The translations under genes were made by a program, and so were the position numbers. From Trachythela sp. YZ-2020 (Eukaryota > Cnidaria > Anthozoa > Malacalcyonacea > Clavulariidae): 64,000 bases of DNA. The notes below the pieces were generated by a model. That model was not told the origin of the DNA, did not search any database, and was given only the letters and a program-made list of their open reading frames with translations. Position 1 is the stretch's first letter. Each line of letters starts with the position of its first letter. Below, one piece after another: positions 43,643-54,160 of the stretch. The stretch is from contig JADLSH010000335.1 in assembly GCA_016169945.1 (NCBI GenBank), forward strand, positions 496,001 through 560,000, in the 5' to 3' direction.

Positions 43643-45009
43643 AGTAGTAGTGTATGTGGTTTTCGACCCTTATTTTTGAGAGTGTGCGAGAGTGTGCGAG
43701 AGTGTGCGAGAGTGTGCGAGAGTGTGCGAGAGTGTGCGAGAGTGTGTGAGAGTGTGCGCATCATTAACATAAACATAATTAATTATGTATTGACGTCATA
43801 ATGATATACAAGGCGCGTTTGGGCAAGACAGTCATTATGTTGAGTTTTGAGAGTGTGCGAGAGTGTGCAACATCATTAATATAGCGACGCTTAAACTAGT
43901 AAAGTATTATTACCTTATGCGAAATAATAACAAGCAGAGATATAGCTTTCTAAAACGAGAAGATCTTAAGGTTTAATCGGCATAGCTAAGGTCTTATAGA
44001 GCAATACAAATATATGTTTGCCAAGCGATTCTATAAACATATTTCTTACAGGGATTTAAACCTTACAAAGTTTCAAGCGTTTTAGATGTAGCAGAGTGGG
44101 AAAAGCAGTGATTTTTAAGCGAGATTTACAAGCATATACAAACATTGTATATAAACATTTAGCGTTTGTTAGGTAATTACGGGCAATTAAGATTTTCTAG
44201 CTTAAAAATTTGAATAAATTTAGAATATATTATTATAGGACGGGGAAATATTGTACAATGTACATACAACACACACAGAATTAATTTTTAAAACACATTT
44301 ATTGATAATAATTTCTTTTACAGCGTTAGTAAGGTCTGCTCCTAAGAGCATATCGTTTAGGTGTCTTTTGTATCTTTAAAGAGATATTTTTTGTCTGTCT
44401 TCGGGGGATAATCTTGCAATTGCTAAATCTTAAGGTCTCCAATCTGAAATCTACCCAATATTAAATATATTTTTAACAAAGTAAATAAGGTCTGCTCTGG
44501 GTCTGCTTCTAAGAACGTATTATTCTTAAACTCCAAATCCTAAGAGTGAATCATTGAATCCTAAAATTGAATAATTGAATATCGAGCGAGCCAACCTCCA
44601 TATAGAGCGAGCTTAGCTTCGAGCCGAGCTCTAAGGCGTAAGGATAGGCCCGAAATTTTTATATACAATGTTTGTATATACTTGTAAATCTCGCTTAAAA
44701 ATCACTGCTTTTCCTACTCTGCTATACATCTAAAACGCTTGAAACTTTGTAAGGTTTAAATCCCTGTAAGAACTATGTTTATACAATCGCTTGGCAAACA
44801 TATATTTGTATTGCTCTATAAGACCTTAGCTATGCCGATTAAACCTTAAGATCTTCTCGTTTTAGAAAGCTATATCTCTGCTTGTTAGTATTTCGCATAA
44901 GGTAATAATACTTTACTAGGTTTAAGCGTCACTATATTAATGATGTTGCACACTCTCGCACACTCTCGCACACTCTCAAAAATAAGGGTCGAAAACCACA
45001 TACACTACT
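43643..45009. mobile_element. Foldback element with GAGAGTGTGCGA ends, 9-bp target duplication
   Basis: The ends read AGTAGTGTATGTGGTTTTCG, then CCCTTATTTTTGAGAGTGTG, as inverted repeats. ACTTCTGCT lies on both sides (43634-43642 and 45010-45018). Inside are long complementary arms (about 43905-44200 and 44640-44935) around an AT-rich core. The left end has an expanded 12-bp tandem GAGAGTGTGCGA (about eight units), the right end only three. A TGACGTCA palindrome sits near 43793. Total 1367 bp; no transposase. Confidence 0.85.
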
Positions 45010-45350
45010 ACTTCTGCTCAATATGTCTGATGTTTATATGACGTGTTTTTTTACTTGAAGGTTTTAATAACATATAGTTAGTCTTTTTATAATTAATTGA
45101 AAGTTTGTTGATTATACAATACTGTAGTATGTGATTAAATTCTTCATTCATTACTCGCTCAATTTCATCGATAGATGGATTAGAATAGAATACATTTGTA
45201 TCATCAGCAAATATCCTAAAGGAAAGTTTTTTCAACAATTTGGCATGTCATTTACATAGAGTATAAACAGCAACAGACCCAAAGTTGACCCTTGAGGAAT
45301 TCCACATGTTATTTTCAATAGATCGGACTTGACGTTACCTATTTTGACAT

Positions 45351-45778
45351 ATTTATTTATTTATTTATTTATTAAGCTATCATTGTACAATGTTTGAAAA
45401 AAAATATATATATATGCTCCTTCACTTGTGTTGTTGAGCACTCTGTGAGGTTAATTGGTGGCTAATAAGCTATAATGCAAAAGCTCACTTCCCTTGTGGT
45501 CGTTTGAGCACTCTGGCCCCAAGACACTTCACGCATGTCTGGATGCGCATGTGTCTGAGTATTGTACCACATGCGCTTGGTGAGGGCAAGAGTATGGTGT
45601 ATAAATACGAAGTCACTCGCATCTAGACTGCGTTACAAGCTGCACTGACGAGCCGTTGAACGGCGAAACATGCATGTCTGCAGATTTGACTCTGTATATA
45701 TATATATATATATGTAAAGTTCACGTACAATGGGGCAAGTTTACGACAGGTTTTACACCCAACAAGGTAAACTGCCAA
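45351..45778. mobile_element. About 430-bp insertion carrying a hammerhead ribozyme
   Basis: The CR1 reading breaks at GACATA (left) and resumes at ATATCG (right), so the intervening DNA is foreign. It begins with (TTTA)n, includes (TA)n runs near 45405 and 45705, and contains a ribozyme motif. Size, simple-sequence ends and the ribozyme fit a Penelope-like terminal fragment or a retrozyme-like non-autonomous retroelement. No ORF. Confidence 0.6.
45640..45683 (+). ncRNA. Type I hammerhead ribozyme motif
   Basis: All core parts are present in order: stem I CTGCA (45640-45644), core CTGACGA (45645-45651), stem II GCCG-TTGAA-CGGC (45652-45664), core GAAA (45665-45668), stem III ACATG/CATGT (45668-45677, no loop), cleavage triplet GTC ending at 45678, and stem I TGCAG (45679-45683). 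Every Watson-Crick pair in the three stems is satisfied. The very short stem III is typical of ribozymes in Penelope-like elements and retrozymes, which often cleave best as dimers. Activity is inferred from the conserved core. Confidence 0.85.
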
Positions 45779-46640
45779 TATCGATTAGTGAGATAATCAC
45801 TAAACAAAGCCAGTTGTATTCCGCGTATGCCATATTTGTATAGTTTACATAATAAGATTTGGTGATTTACGGTATCAAAGGCTTTAGAAAAGTCCAAAAA
45901 TAATCCACATGTTATTTCTTTGTTGTCAATTGAAGTTTTAATGTTATCGGTGATTTCTAATATTGCCTGTTCAGTAGAATAGTCTTTCCTAAATCCAAAT
46001 TGATACTCATATATTACTTTCTTTTTAGTTAGAAAAAGTTCTAATTGATCATAAACTAATCGTTCTAAAACTTTTGCGAAAGGGGATAATATTGATATAG
46101 GTCGATAGTTATTGGGATTCGTGACCTTTTCACTCTTAAAAATTGGTGTAACTCTAGATATTTTTAAAATATCAGGGACAATGCCTGTGTTAAGAGATTC
46201 ATTGTATATCATAGTAAAAAGAGGCGAGAGGATGGAAGATGCCGTTTTAATTAAGGTGTTCGGTAAACTAATAGAAGTCTTATTTCCATCTAGTGCATTA
46301 AAAAGACACTGCACCTGGTATTCAGACACATTGGACATGATAAAACTAGACACTGGGGAATTATGTATATATTTGCATGGGTATATTCAGTTGAAGTGAC
46401 AAAATGTGGATTAAGCTGATTTGAATATCTTTTTTATCCGTATAAGAGTAATTATTCCTGATAATTTGGGTTGGATACTGCATGCCTTTCGACTTGCGTT
46501 TTATTAACATTCCTATAATTTTCCATGTAGCTTTCAAATTATTTTTTACAGTTGGTAAATTGTGTATTATAATAGTTGCTTTTATTTCTTGATTTTATCT
46601 TATTTAATTTATTGGAATATATTTTATATTGTTTAATTTT

Positions 46641-46885
46641 TTTACTATCATTGCTAAAGAAATGGGTATGCCAATAAATATGCTCAACGTAAGTTACCAG
46701 TAATGCCAATAAATTCACTATTGTACAGTTGTTACTAGCGCGACACACATATATCACTATAAGAGCAAGCTTTGAAATATAAGATGGTTGCGTTTCCGTA
46801 CTTGTAATCAAAGGTTTAGCCTGAACATTGATGAATATCCATTATATTATACTTCCGGTTACTGGACTGTCTGCCGGGACGTCGT
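46641..46885. other. 5' edge of CR1-like element, no gene recognised
   Basis: AT-rich sequence between the minus-strand CR1-like linker and the tail of the next CR1-like fragment. Confidence 0.35.
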
Positions 46886-47674
46886 ACAACACGCATGATT
46901 TGATGATTGATTTATGATTTATTAATTAAAGTACATATGCAGCTCGGAAGCTGAATTGCGTATTTACAAACAATTAGTCTAAAATATATTACAGCAATAT
47001 TAAAATACGGTAAAATTTACTAAAATAACTTAAACTAATAGAATTTCGATGAAACTCATATAAAAGTATCTCAAACCGTGCTGAGTTCAAATCCTATAGT
47101 TAATTAATTATCTTCAAAGTTAATTATATAAACATATCTGGATTACAAGTACTAGATAAAATGATATATAATATCAGAATGTCATCGAGATCAACCATTT
47201 TCAATGGTGGAAGACATAATAAAAGTATTTCTGAACCGGTTGGTACTCCAATTGGGGATTGCAAAATGCCTTTTCTGTCTTAGTTCATAGGATGCTTCGT
47301 TGGTCGTGGGTAGCAGCTTATTCAATTTGTTATCCTGGTTATTCACATCGAGTTAAAAAAGTTCGTACAGATAGCTTCTCCGTAGGACATAATGGTGGGA
47401 ATGTTTGCTTCTGTCAGGGCATCATAATAATGCCAGGACTGATAATTGAAAATGCCCTTTTTTGGAGGCGTTCCAGTTCGTTTTGTAGATACATTGGCAA
47501 GGCGTATAAAAAAATACTGGAATTGCATAAGTTAAAATAGGTAATGCCGGTAATGTAAAAGAGAACCAGATCCTTTCGAGGTAGTTTTGGCCTTTTCAGT
47601 TGTACAAGAAAATATAGCCGTTTAGCTGCTTTCGTAATTATATGTCCTAGGTACAAAACTGACGACAAGTTCAA
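46886..47674 (-). pseudogene. CR1-like C-terminal RT fragment (-)
   Basis: Minus strand from 47674: AAKRLYFLVQLKRPKLPRKD, LYALPMYLQNELERLQKRAF, then by frame change YDALTEANIPTIMSYGEAIC and YELRQKRHFAIPNWSTNRF, the usual CR1 C-terminus. The 3' end has GCAATTCAGCTTCCGAGCTG and an (ATAAATC)n-like tail near 46905-46930. It is 5'-truncated at 47674, where an opposite-strand fragment begins. Confidence 0.8.
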
Positions 47675-48116
47675 TCTCCCGTCACCACCAGACCATTCCG
47701 ACGTCCCCGTAATCGAGTGTAACCGTGAGAGAGCATGCGAAGTCGTAAGAAAATATGTTGATAAGGATATATGCTCTCTTTTCCATGATTATTTTACCAT
47801 CAATAATCATGAGAAGGATACAAGGAATTATAACTGTCTGTTGCGACTCCCAAAAATAAGAACAAGGAAATCATTCTTTTTCATGGGAGCAAAAGTGTAT
47901 AACGACCTGCCAGCGGAAATTCGGGAAACGAAAGATTATCAAAACTTTGTTAAACTGTTGGAAGATCATTTTTAATTGACTGTATATTTATAACTTGTAT
48001 AACTTAAATCTACTAATTGTCTTAATCGATACTTTTTAGCTATTTCAGGACACAGGACACACATTGAAAACAACAAGCTATTTTTGACGTGTTTTTATCC
48101 TGTATAATAATTCGTT

Positions 48117-48152
<36 letters not shown>
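47675..48152 (+). pseudogene. CR1-like C-terminal RT fragment (+)
   Basis: The + strand reads ERACEVVRKYVDKDICSLFH, NYNCLLRLPKIRTRKSFFFM and GAKVYNDLPAEIRETKDYQN to a stop at about 47974, then an AT-rich 3' region and a (TAA)n tail (about 48117-48152). Only the extreme C-terminus is present. It is joined head to head with the preceding minus-strand fragment, which belongs to a different element. Confidence 0.75.
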
Positions 48153-49119
48153 GTACCATCTTCGACCAAAAAACTGTTGCCGTTGGCAACTTCAACATAG
48201 ATATTTATACAGGGGGCAAAAAAATTATAGTACAGCACGGCTGATTACACGAAAGTATATCAAAACGGTACTTTATTCTAGAATAATATTGCTGGTAACT
48301 TACGTTGAACATCATGGCTAGTCGATCGGCGGTAACGTACGTGGCGCTAAAAAATTGTATAAAGCACGTACTACATTCCCAGGGACACGACGTTTATTTC
48401 AGTTGGAAGTGGCAAATGAACTCAAATGATTTAAAAGTAATATATACAAACCGCGCGAGAGGTCTTTATCTGATTTAAAATATCGAGGCGCAGCCGAGTG
48501 TTTTAGATCTGATAAAGGCCGAACTGCAAGGTTTGTATATGACTTCTAAAATGACTCGTTTTGTAAGCTCACTGGCGTTAGAATTTTGAAGATTGATGTT
48601 ATCTACGCTGTAAAAATTGAAGGAGAAAATTTGAGCAAGTCTATATCAAATATATAGATCCGCTACGGGTCATGAGTTTCCTTTGTATTTTGCTCATGAA
48701 TAATTAATGAATTTTAGAAGTTATTATAAAAACCGCTATTACATGCAAGTTGTGAAAACGAAATTGGGTTGCAAAACCATAACTTAAACAATGAAAAACG
48801 GAAAATGCTACAATAATTTAACATCCGTACTATTTCCCGAAGCACAAAAATGTACACAAAATAGTTCCTGTCCTTTGGTTTTCCGTACACGGAAAAGCGA
48901 CATTCGGAGTTTCAGTCGACATAGATTTTTAGTCGTTTTTCGTGGAAAAGAGAATTCGAATTTCACTCGACTTGAAGCATTTTAATCTGTAATTTCCTTT
49001 CTTGGAAAACGGTTGTTCGAAATGACGCATGTACCCACCTAACTATTGCGAATTTTGAAATTATCGTTTGGAATATTTTTTGCTTCTATTCAAGACTTGT
49101 AATTTCTATCTTTTTTTAG
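48153..49119. other. Actin intron 2 end, with a 111-bp hairpin repeat
   Basis: At 48435-48545 inverted arms of about 45 bp (AAGTAATATATACAAACC on the left, its near complement on the right) surround TATCGAGGCGCAGCCGAGTG, a probable small MITE. The rest shows no gene. The intron ends in a long pyrimidine tract, CTATCTTTTTTTAG. Confidence 0.6.
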
Positions 49120-49583
49120 ATCATGTTTGAGACGTTCAACACCCCAGCTATGTATGTGGCCTCTCAGGCTGTGTTGTCTCTGTTTTCTCTTGGTCGTGAC
49201 ACAGGAATTGCGTTCGAAAGTGGTGATAGTGTCTCGCATACTGTACCATGCTACGAAGGTTATGCCTTGCCTCATGCCATCTTTCGTCTTCCTGTCGCTG
49301 GCAGTGATCTTACCGATTACCTTATGAAAATCTTGACGGAGAGAGGTTACTCATTCACCACAGCTGCTGAAAGGGATATTGTCTGTGACATCAAGGAAAA
49401 ATTGGCCTATGTTGCATTGGACTTTGAACAAGAAATGGAGACAGCCGCAACCAGTTCTAGTTTGGAGAAAGCCTACGAGCTCCCTGATGGTCAAGTTATC
49501 ACCATCGGCAACGAGCGATTCCGATGCCCTGAAGCATTCTTCCAGCAATCATTCCGTGGAATGGACCATAACAAGCATATCAG
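49120..49583 (+). CDS. Divergent actin, exon 3 (residues 122-276)
   Basis: Starts [20 protein letters not shown] after TTTTTTTAG and ends GMDHNKHI plus two bases of an Arg codon at a donor (CAG|GTAACA). It carries most of subdomains 3 and 4. Gln137 and His161, which position the hydrolytic water in actin, are kept. Asp154 is Glu and Gly158 is Ser in the second phosphate loop (FESGDSVSH), and Asp179 is Pro (FRLPVAG). The region [15 protein letters not shown] and [20 protein letters not shown] is strongly conserved. The hydrophobic plug reads [13 protein letters not shown]. The 463-bp frame is fully open amid 17 kb and 5.6 kb of transposon-filled introns. Confidence 0.95.
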
Positions 49584-51059
49584 GTAACAGAACGCTATTC
49601 TAACACTGATACTATTTTAATAATATAGCATTGTATATAGATACGCAGTGTGTACTGACAGACTACACTGTCTTGTACTATCGCAGAATATAGTTATTTT
49701 GTTGACGCAAAACTAACATATTAGACGCGATATTAGTGAATTCAAGGACACTGTCAGGTTGTGCAATCCATCTAGGACTTTGTCTCCTGCGGTGTATGTT
49801 CGGTTCGTTTGAGATTCCGAAAGATATTAATTTATAGAAGTCAAATCAACAAGGATTTATCATAGTTTAATATAGAATGATTTTCCACCACCGTGGAATA
49901 TTTAAGGATTATTTTGAAGCACTTATAACAAACAAACACATAAACAGCGCTGTTATTGGTATTCAATATCCTGCGGTTAATAGACGTTGTGTGAGACGAT
50001 ATTTGTGTCACAATTTCGTTCGTGATTTCGTGTTTAAATCTATGGTTTAAACGCGCAAAAAAGTAATGTCTAAATGTAAACCATAATCCTTAAACCTAAA
50101 CTAAAGCATTAAGATTCCCCTTGTCGATTTTCCCTTATTGAAATTCCCCTATTGAGATTCCTTGTACGGAGCTCCGCACATCACGAAGGGCAAACGTCTT
50201 GTGAGTAATTTTTAGTGTAAAGTTTCACTTTGCAACTATTGTGATTACAGAGCAAAAATTCACACAAGTGACTCAGATAAACATAGATTGCAATTGATAT
50301 TCTTTATTGGGTTATATATAATTCAAGCGCTTATTATTTTTTCAAACATTGAGACATTATTTTTAGCCACAGTTGCGCGTTTCATATTGTTTTTCTGTAC
50401 TATAGCTATGTTTAATGGAAACGTTGGAAAAGGTTTGATAAATTAACGGCCGACTTAATCGGCCCTATAATATATTTGATATCTCAATGAATTTTCCCTT
50501 CGCCAATGAGGATTAACACGGATTTTTGTGACTGCAAATCAATGTGCTTAAATAAACATGGTGATATATGAGGGTGTACCGAAAATTGAGAACAATTTTT
50601 GGACAAGAAATTTAGGATTGGCATATATTATTTGGGCTGCATTTGTAACGATATTCTATTTCAGTGTACGACTATGCTCAATCTGAGGCACGAGTTTCGC
50701 CAAAAACAATGTTAATATTGATGTTGACGATTGGAAAATAATTATACAAAAAAAACCTTTTGTCAAAGGTCTTCATGGTATTGTTCATCAATGTCGAAAA
50801 TGTTGTGTGTGATATTTTTCGAGATAATGCAATTGTCGCGTGTCGCGGGTATTTTTCCCGGGTTGCGGGTTTTGTTGCGGGTTTTCCGCGGGACCCATAT
50901 CCCGTAGTTTGTTCCCGGGGAATGAAATTACAGTAATACAGCAGCAAAAAGCAATACGGAGAACGGTGTTTTGGAACACCGATAATTCGAAATAATCAAA
51001 ATAAAAACTCAAATCTATGTAACGATATCTGTCCTTGTAGCTGTAAATCAATGGCGAAC
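49584..51059. other. Actin intron 3, first part
   Basis: No gene recognised. A GC-rich patch with repeated CGGGTT units and CCCGGG palindromes lies near 50838-50920, in contrast to the AT-rich surroundings. Minus-strand ORFs crossing it are not protein-like. Confidence 0.45.
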
Positions 51060-51102
51060 TTTAAGGGATAAAACTAGACATAGTCATTTTACAAAGCCGA
51101 AT

Positions 51103-52236
51103 GGCGACCGAAAATACAAAGTCAAAAATAGCATACGAAGAGACGAGCAAGCTACAACTCGTACTGAAGAAAGAGCAGCACAGGAATGCTACCAACGCGT
51201 TGACAATCCTACGCCTACGGCTAACGACCCAGGAAATTGCTGGAAAACTGTAACGAAGACAAAAAATAGAATCGAACACCAAAGTAAATCGAGTTCAAAC
51301 AGCAAGCTAGGAGCAAACGCGGAAGTAAACACGTCCCAGACAGCGGCTCAAAGCAGTAACATGCCATCAAACGGCACGACCAATGACGGAGAGGCTGAGT
51401 GTACTTGGTGTCAAAATAACTTCAGTGTCTTGGAAGATATAAATGAATCCTGTAGAATTATCGACGATATACAAGGTGTCCCGAAAAAAAGTATACCTTT
51501 TGAAATGTTCCTATTGTAATAATTTGAGTGCCTGAGCATTATGCTGAACCCACGGAAGCGTAAAATACAGGGTTTATTGAAAAACGAGACCTTAATAAAT
51601 AAGTCTATTCTTGTTAAGTACAAGATTTTCTACTCCTGGGAATTTAAAATAGCTTCTACTGTATATTTTATACGCACCCGTGGGTTCAGCATAGTAATAA
51701 GGCATTCAAATTCAAACACAGGCTTCATTTCAAAAGGTATACTTTTTTCGGGACACCCTGTACATATGAAAAGCCGAGTTGTCAGCGATGAAAGCAACAA
51801 CGGCAAAAGTAGACCAGAGTCAAGGAACAAGCGTACAAAACGACAAAAAACTGTAATTGTAGGAGACTCGATTGTCAAAGGTTTGCAGCGGCACAAACTT
51901 ACGAAGGCAGCAAAGCAAAACGTGGATGTAAAATGTTTCCCAGGAGCAACCGTTGAGGATATGAATGATTATATATGTAAAATCGTGCTACGCCAAAAGC
52001 CGGATACCATTACTCTGCATGTGGGGACAAACAACACCACAAATAAAGAAGCAAGCGAGATAATCAACAACATCGACAGCTTATGTCAAGAGATCAACGA
52101 AATTGACCCTAATATCGAAATAATACTGTCTGAATTGATTAACAGAGAATTTATTTTCCTTGTTAAGGAGGAAAATAAATTGTTAGAAGATTACTGTACT
52201 GCGACTAATTTAGATTTAATTAATTACCTATCGTAA
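51103..52236 (+). pseudogene. Retrotransposon ORF1 with SGNH hydrolase domain
   Basis: The N-terminal part is polar and probably disordered (NPTPTANDPGNCWKTVTK, then a Ser/Asn-rich stretch and a CTWCQNNF motif). After the MITE the SGNH/GDSL-type domain begins: TVIVGDSIVKGLQRHKL holds the GDS block with the nucleophile Ser, and TITLHVGTNNTTN the G-T-N block. ORF1 proteins of CR1/L2-type elements carry such esterase domains. Removal of the 289-bp MITE joins the DDIQ end to SRVVSDESNN. The final His-containing block is not obvious, and the frame ends at 52236. Confidence 0.8.
51472..51760. mobile_element. Tc1/mariner-type MITE in ORF1 (TA duplication)
   Basis: Inverted ends begin CAAGGTGTCCCGAAAAAAG and CAGGGTGTCCCGAAAAAAG and share GTATACCTTTTGAAATG just inside. 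TA flanks both sides (51470-51471 and 51761-51762). 289 bp, no transposase. A second inner inverted motif, TGAACCCACGG and CCGTGGGTTCA, lies near the centre. Confidence 0.85.
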
Positions 52237-52993
52237 TATCCTAGACAAGTCACTTAATAGATCCAAATTGCATCTCAATAGGTTTGGATCATCTATTTTT
52301 GCCAAAAACTTTATTAGCTATTTACATAATTTTTAGCCTAGGTAGTGTTCCAAATCGTGACAGCACAATTTCCGATACTGAGCCTGAGGAGCTAAATTGC
52401 TCTATGGAGCAAAATTTTCCCCAAACAGAGAGTGAAAATAACATTAAATTTTTACAATCGCGGAAACGATTTAGAGTTCGGCACCTAAACATTGCTTCGT
52501 TAGTTAAGCATGTTGATCAATTGAAAGTATACCTAGAAAAAGCACCACTCGATGTCCTAAGTATTAATGAAACTCGATTGGATGAAACGATTAGTACAGA
52601 TACGGTCAGTATACCCCGTTACGATATGGTTGCAAGAAAAACGTAACCGGGAAGGTGGCGGTGTTATCATCGCAGTATTTTGAATGTAATTGATAGAGAT
52701 GACTTAGTACCAGAGAGCGTAGAGGCTGTTTGTCTTGAAATTTTTAAGCCCAAATCTTTTTTTAGAGGTACTTTTTCAAAACCTTGACAACGAACAAAAA
52801 AACTAATTATCGTTGGGGATTTAAATTGTGATCTTCTGCAGCATAATTTGAGCAATCATACAAAACGATTTAATGATATAGTTAATTTATTCCAACTGAC
52901 ACAGTTAATTGATCACCCTACGCGAATTACTGAAAAAACAGCTCCCCTTCTGGATAAACAATCCTGAAAACATTTCGCATTCAGTGGTATCCA

Positions 52994-53153
52994 CCTTTTC
53001 GGGGTTCGCGACGCCATCTTGCCAAGTGGGGGCAAATACAATGGTAAAAACATTACCTCGTCCCAGTGGGAATACTTGTCCCTAGGGTCATGTTATTGTT
53101 GCTCTATTGTGTTTGCTCCACTTGGCAAGATGGCGTCGCGAACCCCGAAAAGG
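52994..53153. mobile_element. 160-bp inverted-repeat MITE in the endonuclease
   Basis: Arms of about 50 bp begin CCTTTTCGGGGTTCGCGACG on each strand and continue into GCCATCTTGCCAAGTGG. Flanking protein similarity (NNPENISHS before, LHVGISDRSLIYV after) shows it is an insertion. The target duplication is not clean (GTAT lies on both sides). Confidence 0.8.
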
Positions 53154-54160
53154 CGTATTGCATGTTGGAATAAGTGATCGTAGCCTGATCTATGTTTGTA
53201 GAAAAAATTATTTTATCAAAAATGATCTTAAATTTGTTGAGTCAAGAAATTTTAAAAACTATGTACAACGGGATTTTAATCATGATTTATACCACACTTT
53301 ATTAATACTGAATTTGGAGATTGGTTATCCTAATGTGCTTTGGGAGAATTTTCGAACAACATTCAAGTATGTTGCCGACATCGATCCACAAAGCAAATGT
53401 GGAATACTTTATTTGATCCATCTTAAGTTTAAAAATACAATGGATTTACATCTATACAAGCGGTATTGTTCAATATATAGATAAATTTAAAAGATATAAC
53501 TATGACTAATTCGAAATATTTGAAACCTACATATATACATTGCGACATGCTCTTGGAATAAACGAGTTCTTATGTCTATCTGTCCCCGATATTATTACGT
53601 TTAGTTTATTCTTATTCCTAAGATTGTAACTATCTGTTTCAGACATAAGCAAAAATTTATTGCATGGGTGTTTATCGTCTGCTTGTATCTTCAGAAGTTC
53701 TTTCTTAGAGAGGCTTCGTTTCTTCTTTCACTAAGCGATGGAAGATCACAGAAACTAACGTGGGTTTTGAGCGGTACATGAAATTTAAGGCTCAACCTAA
53801 GTTCAATTTCAAAAACATTAATATCCCGGAAGTGCTAAATGCACTAGTGGAGAAGATGCTAGTGATGTCGTGGCCCCTTTCTTATCATATATTTTTAATT
53901 CTTCACTCAAACATGGCATTTTTCCAGATGATCTTAAGACCGCAAAAATCTCTCCAATACATAAATCTGGCGATAAAAAAATTCGCAGCAATTATAGGCC
54001 GATTTCCGTTCTTTCGATTATTGTCAAATTATTTTGAGAAACTTGTCTATACACAGCTCAACTGAAAACAATATTTTGAGTTCGTGTTAGTCTGGTTTCC
54101 GAAAAAGTTAATCCACCACGTCGACCCTTTTAACAAGTGCGGATTCATGGTTACTAATCT

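Larger units (their letters stand above)
42960..46640 (-). pseudogene. CR1-like non-LTR retrotransposon (-), split by two insertions
   Basis: From high to low coordinate: the linker (SKKIKQYKIYSNKLNKIKSR, LKATWKIIGMLIKRK), the RT start (VTPIFKSEKVTNPNNYRPIS), FLDFSKAFDTVNHQIL and YLTNRY. After the insertion at 45351-45778 come TCGIPQGSTLGLLLFILYVN and, by frame change, RIFADDTNVFYS (catalytic box). After the foldback element at 43643-45009 comes the C-terminus (LYYTLIYPYLNYGLMSWGNT, then SQIWQTID). The endonuclease is missing. Removing the two insertions restores a nearly continuous RT, so the host copy was fairly young when hit. Confidence 0.85.
51060..54160 (+). mobile_element. CR1/L2-type retrotransposon with SGNH-hydrolase ORF1, decayed
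   Basis: ORF1 (about 51100-52236), ORF2 endonuclease (about 52400-53490) and the start of the RT (about 53760-54120) follow in order on +. The RT stops before its palm, and no 3' end or tail is present. Two MITEs (51472-51760 and 52994-53153) interrupt it. In ORF2, LNIASLVKHVDQLKVYL, DVLSINETRLDETIS and IIVGDLNCDLLQHNLS are apurinic endonuclease motifs; ISDRSLIYVCRKNYF follows the second MITE. RT remnants match SNYRPISVLSIIVKLFEKLV when frames are combined. Confidence 0.85.

Noticed and set aside
43680..43760. CRISPR-like array of 12-bp repeats
   Set aside because: Units are contiguous without spacers and form the end of a eukaryotic foldback element.
47088..47105. tRNA B-box-like GAGTTCAAATCCT
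   Set aside because: No A box or cloverleaf could be found around it; it lies in a CR1-like 3' region.
47259..48152. Twin-priming inversion of one CR1 copy
   Set aside because: Both opposite-strand parts contain a CR1 C-terminal end and a tail of their own, so they are two elements.
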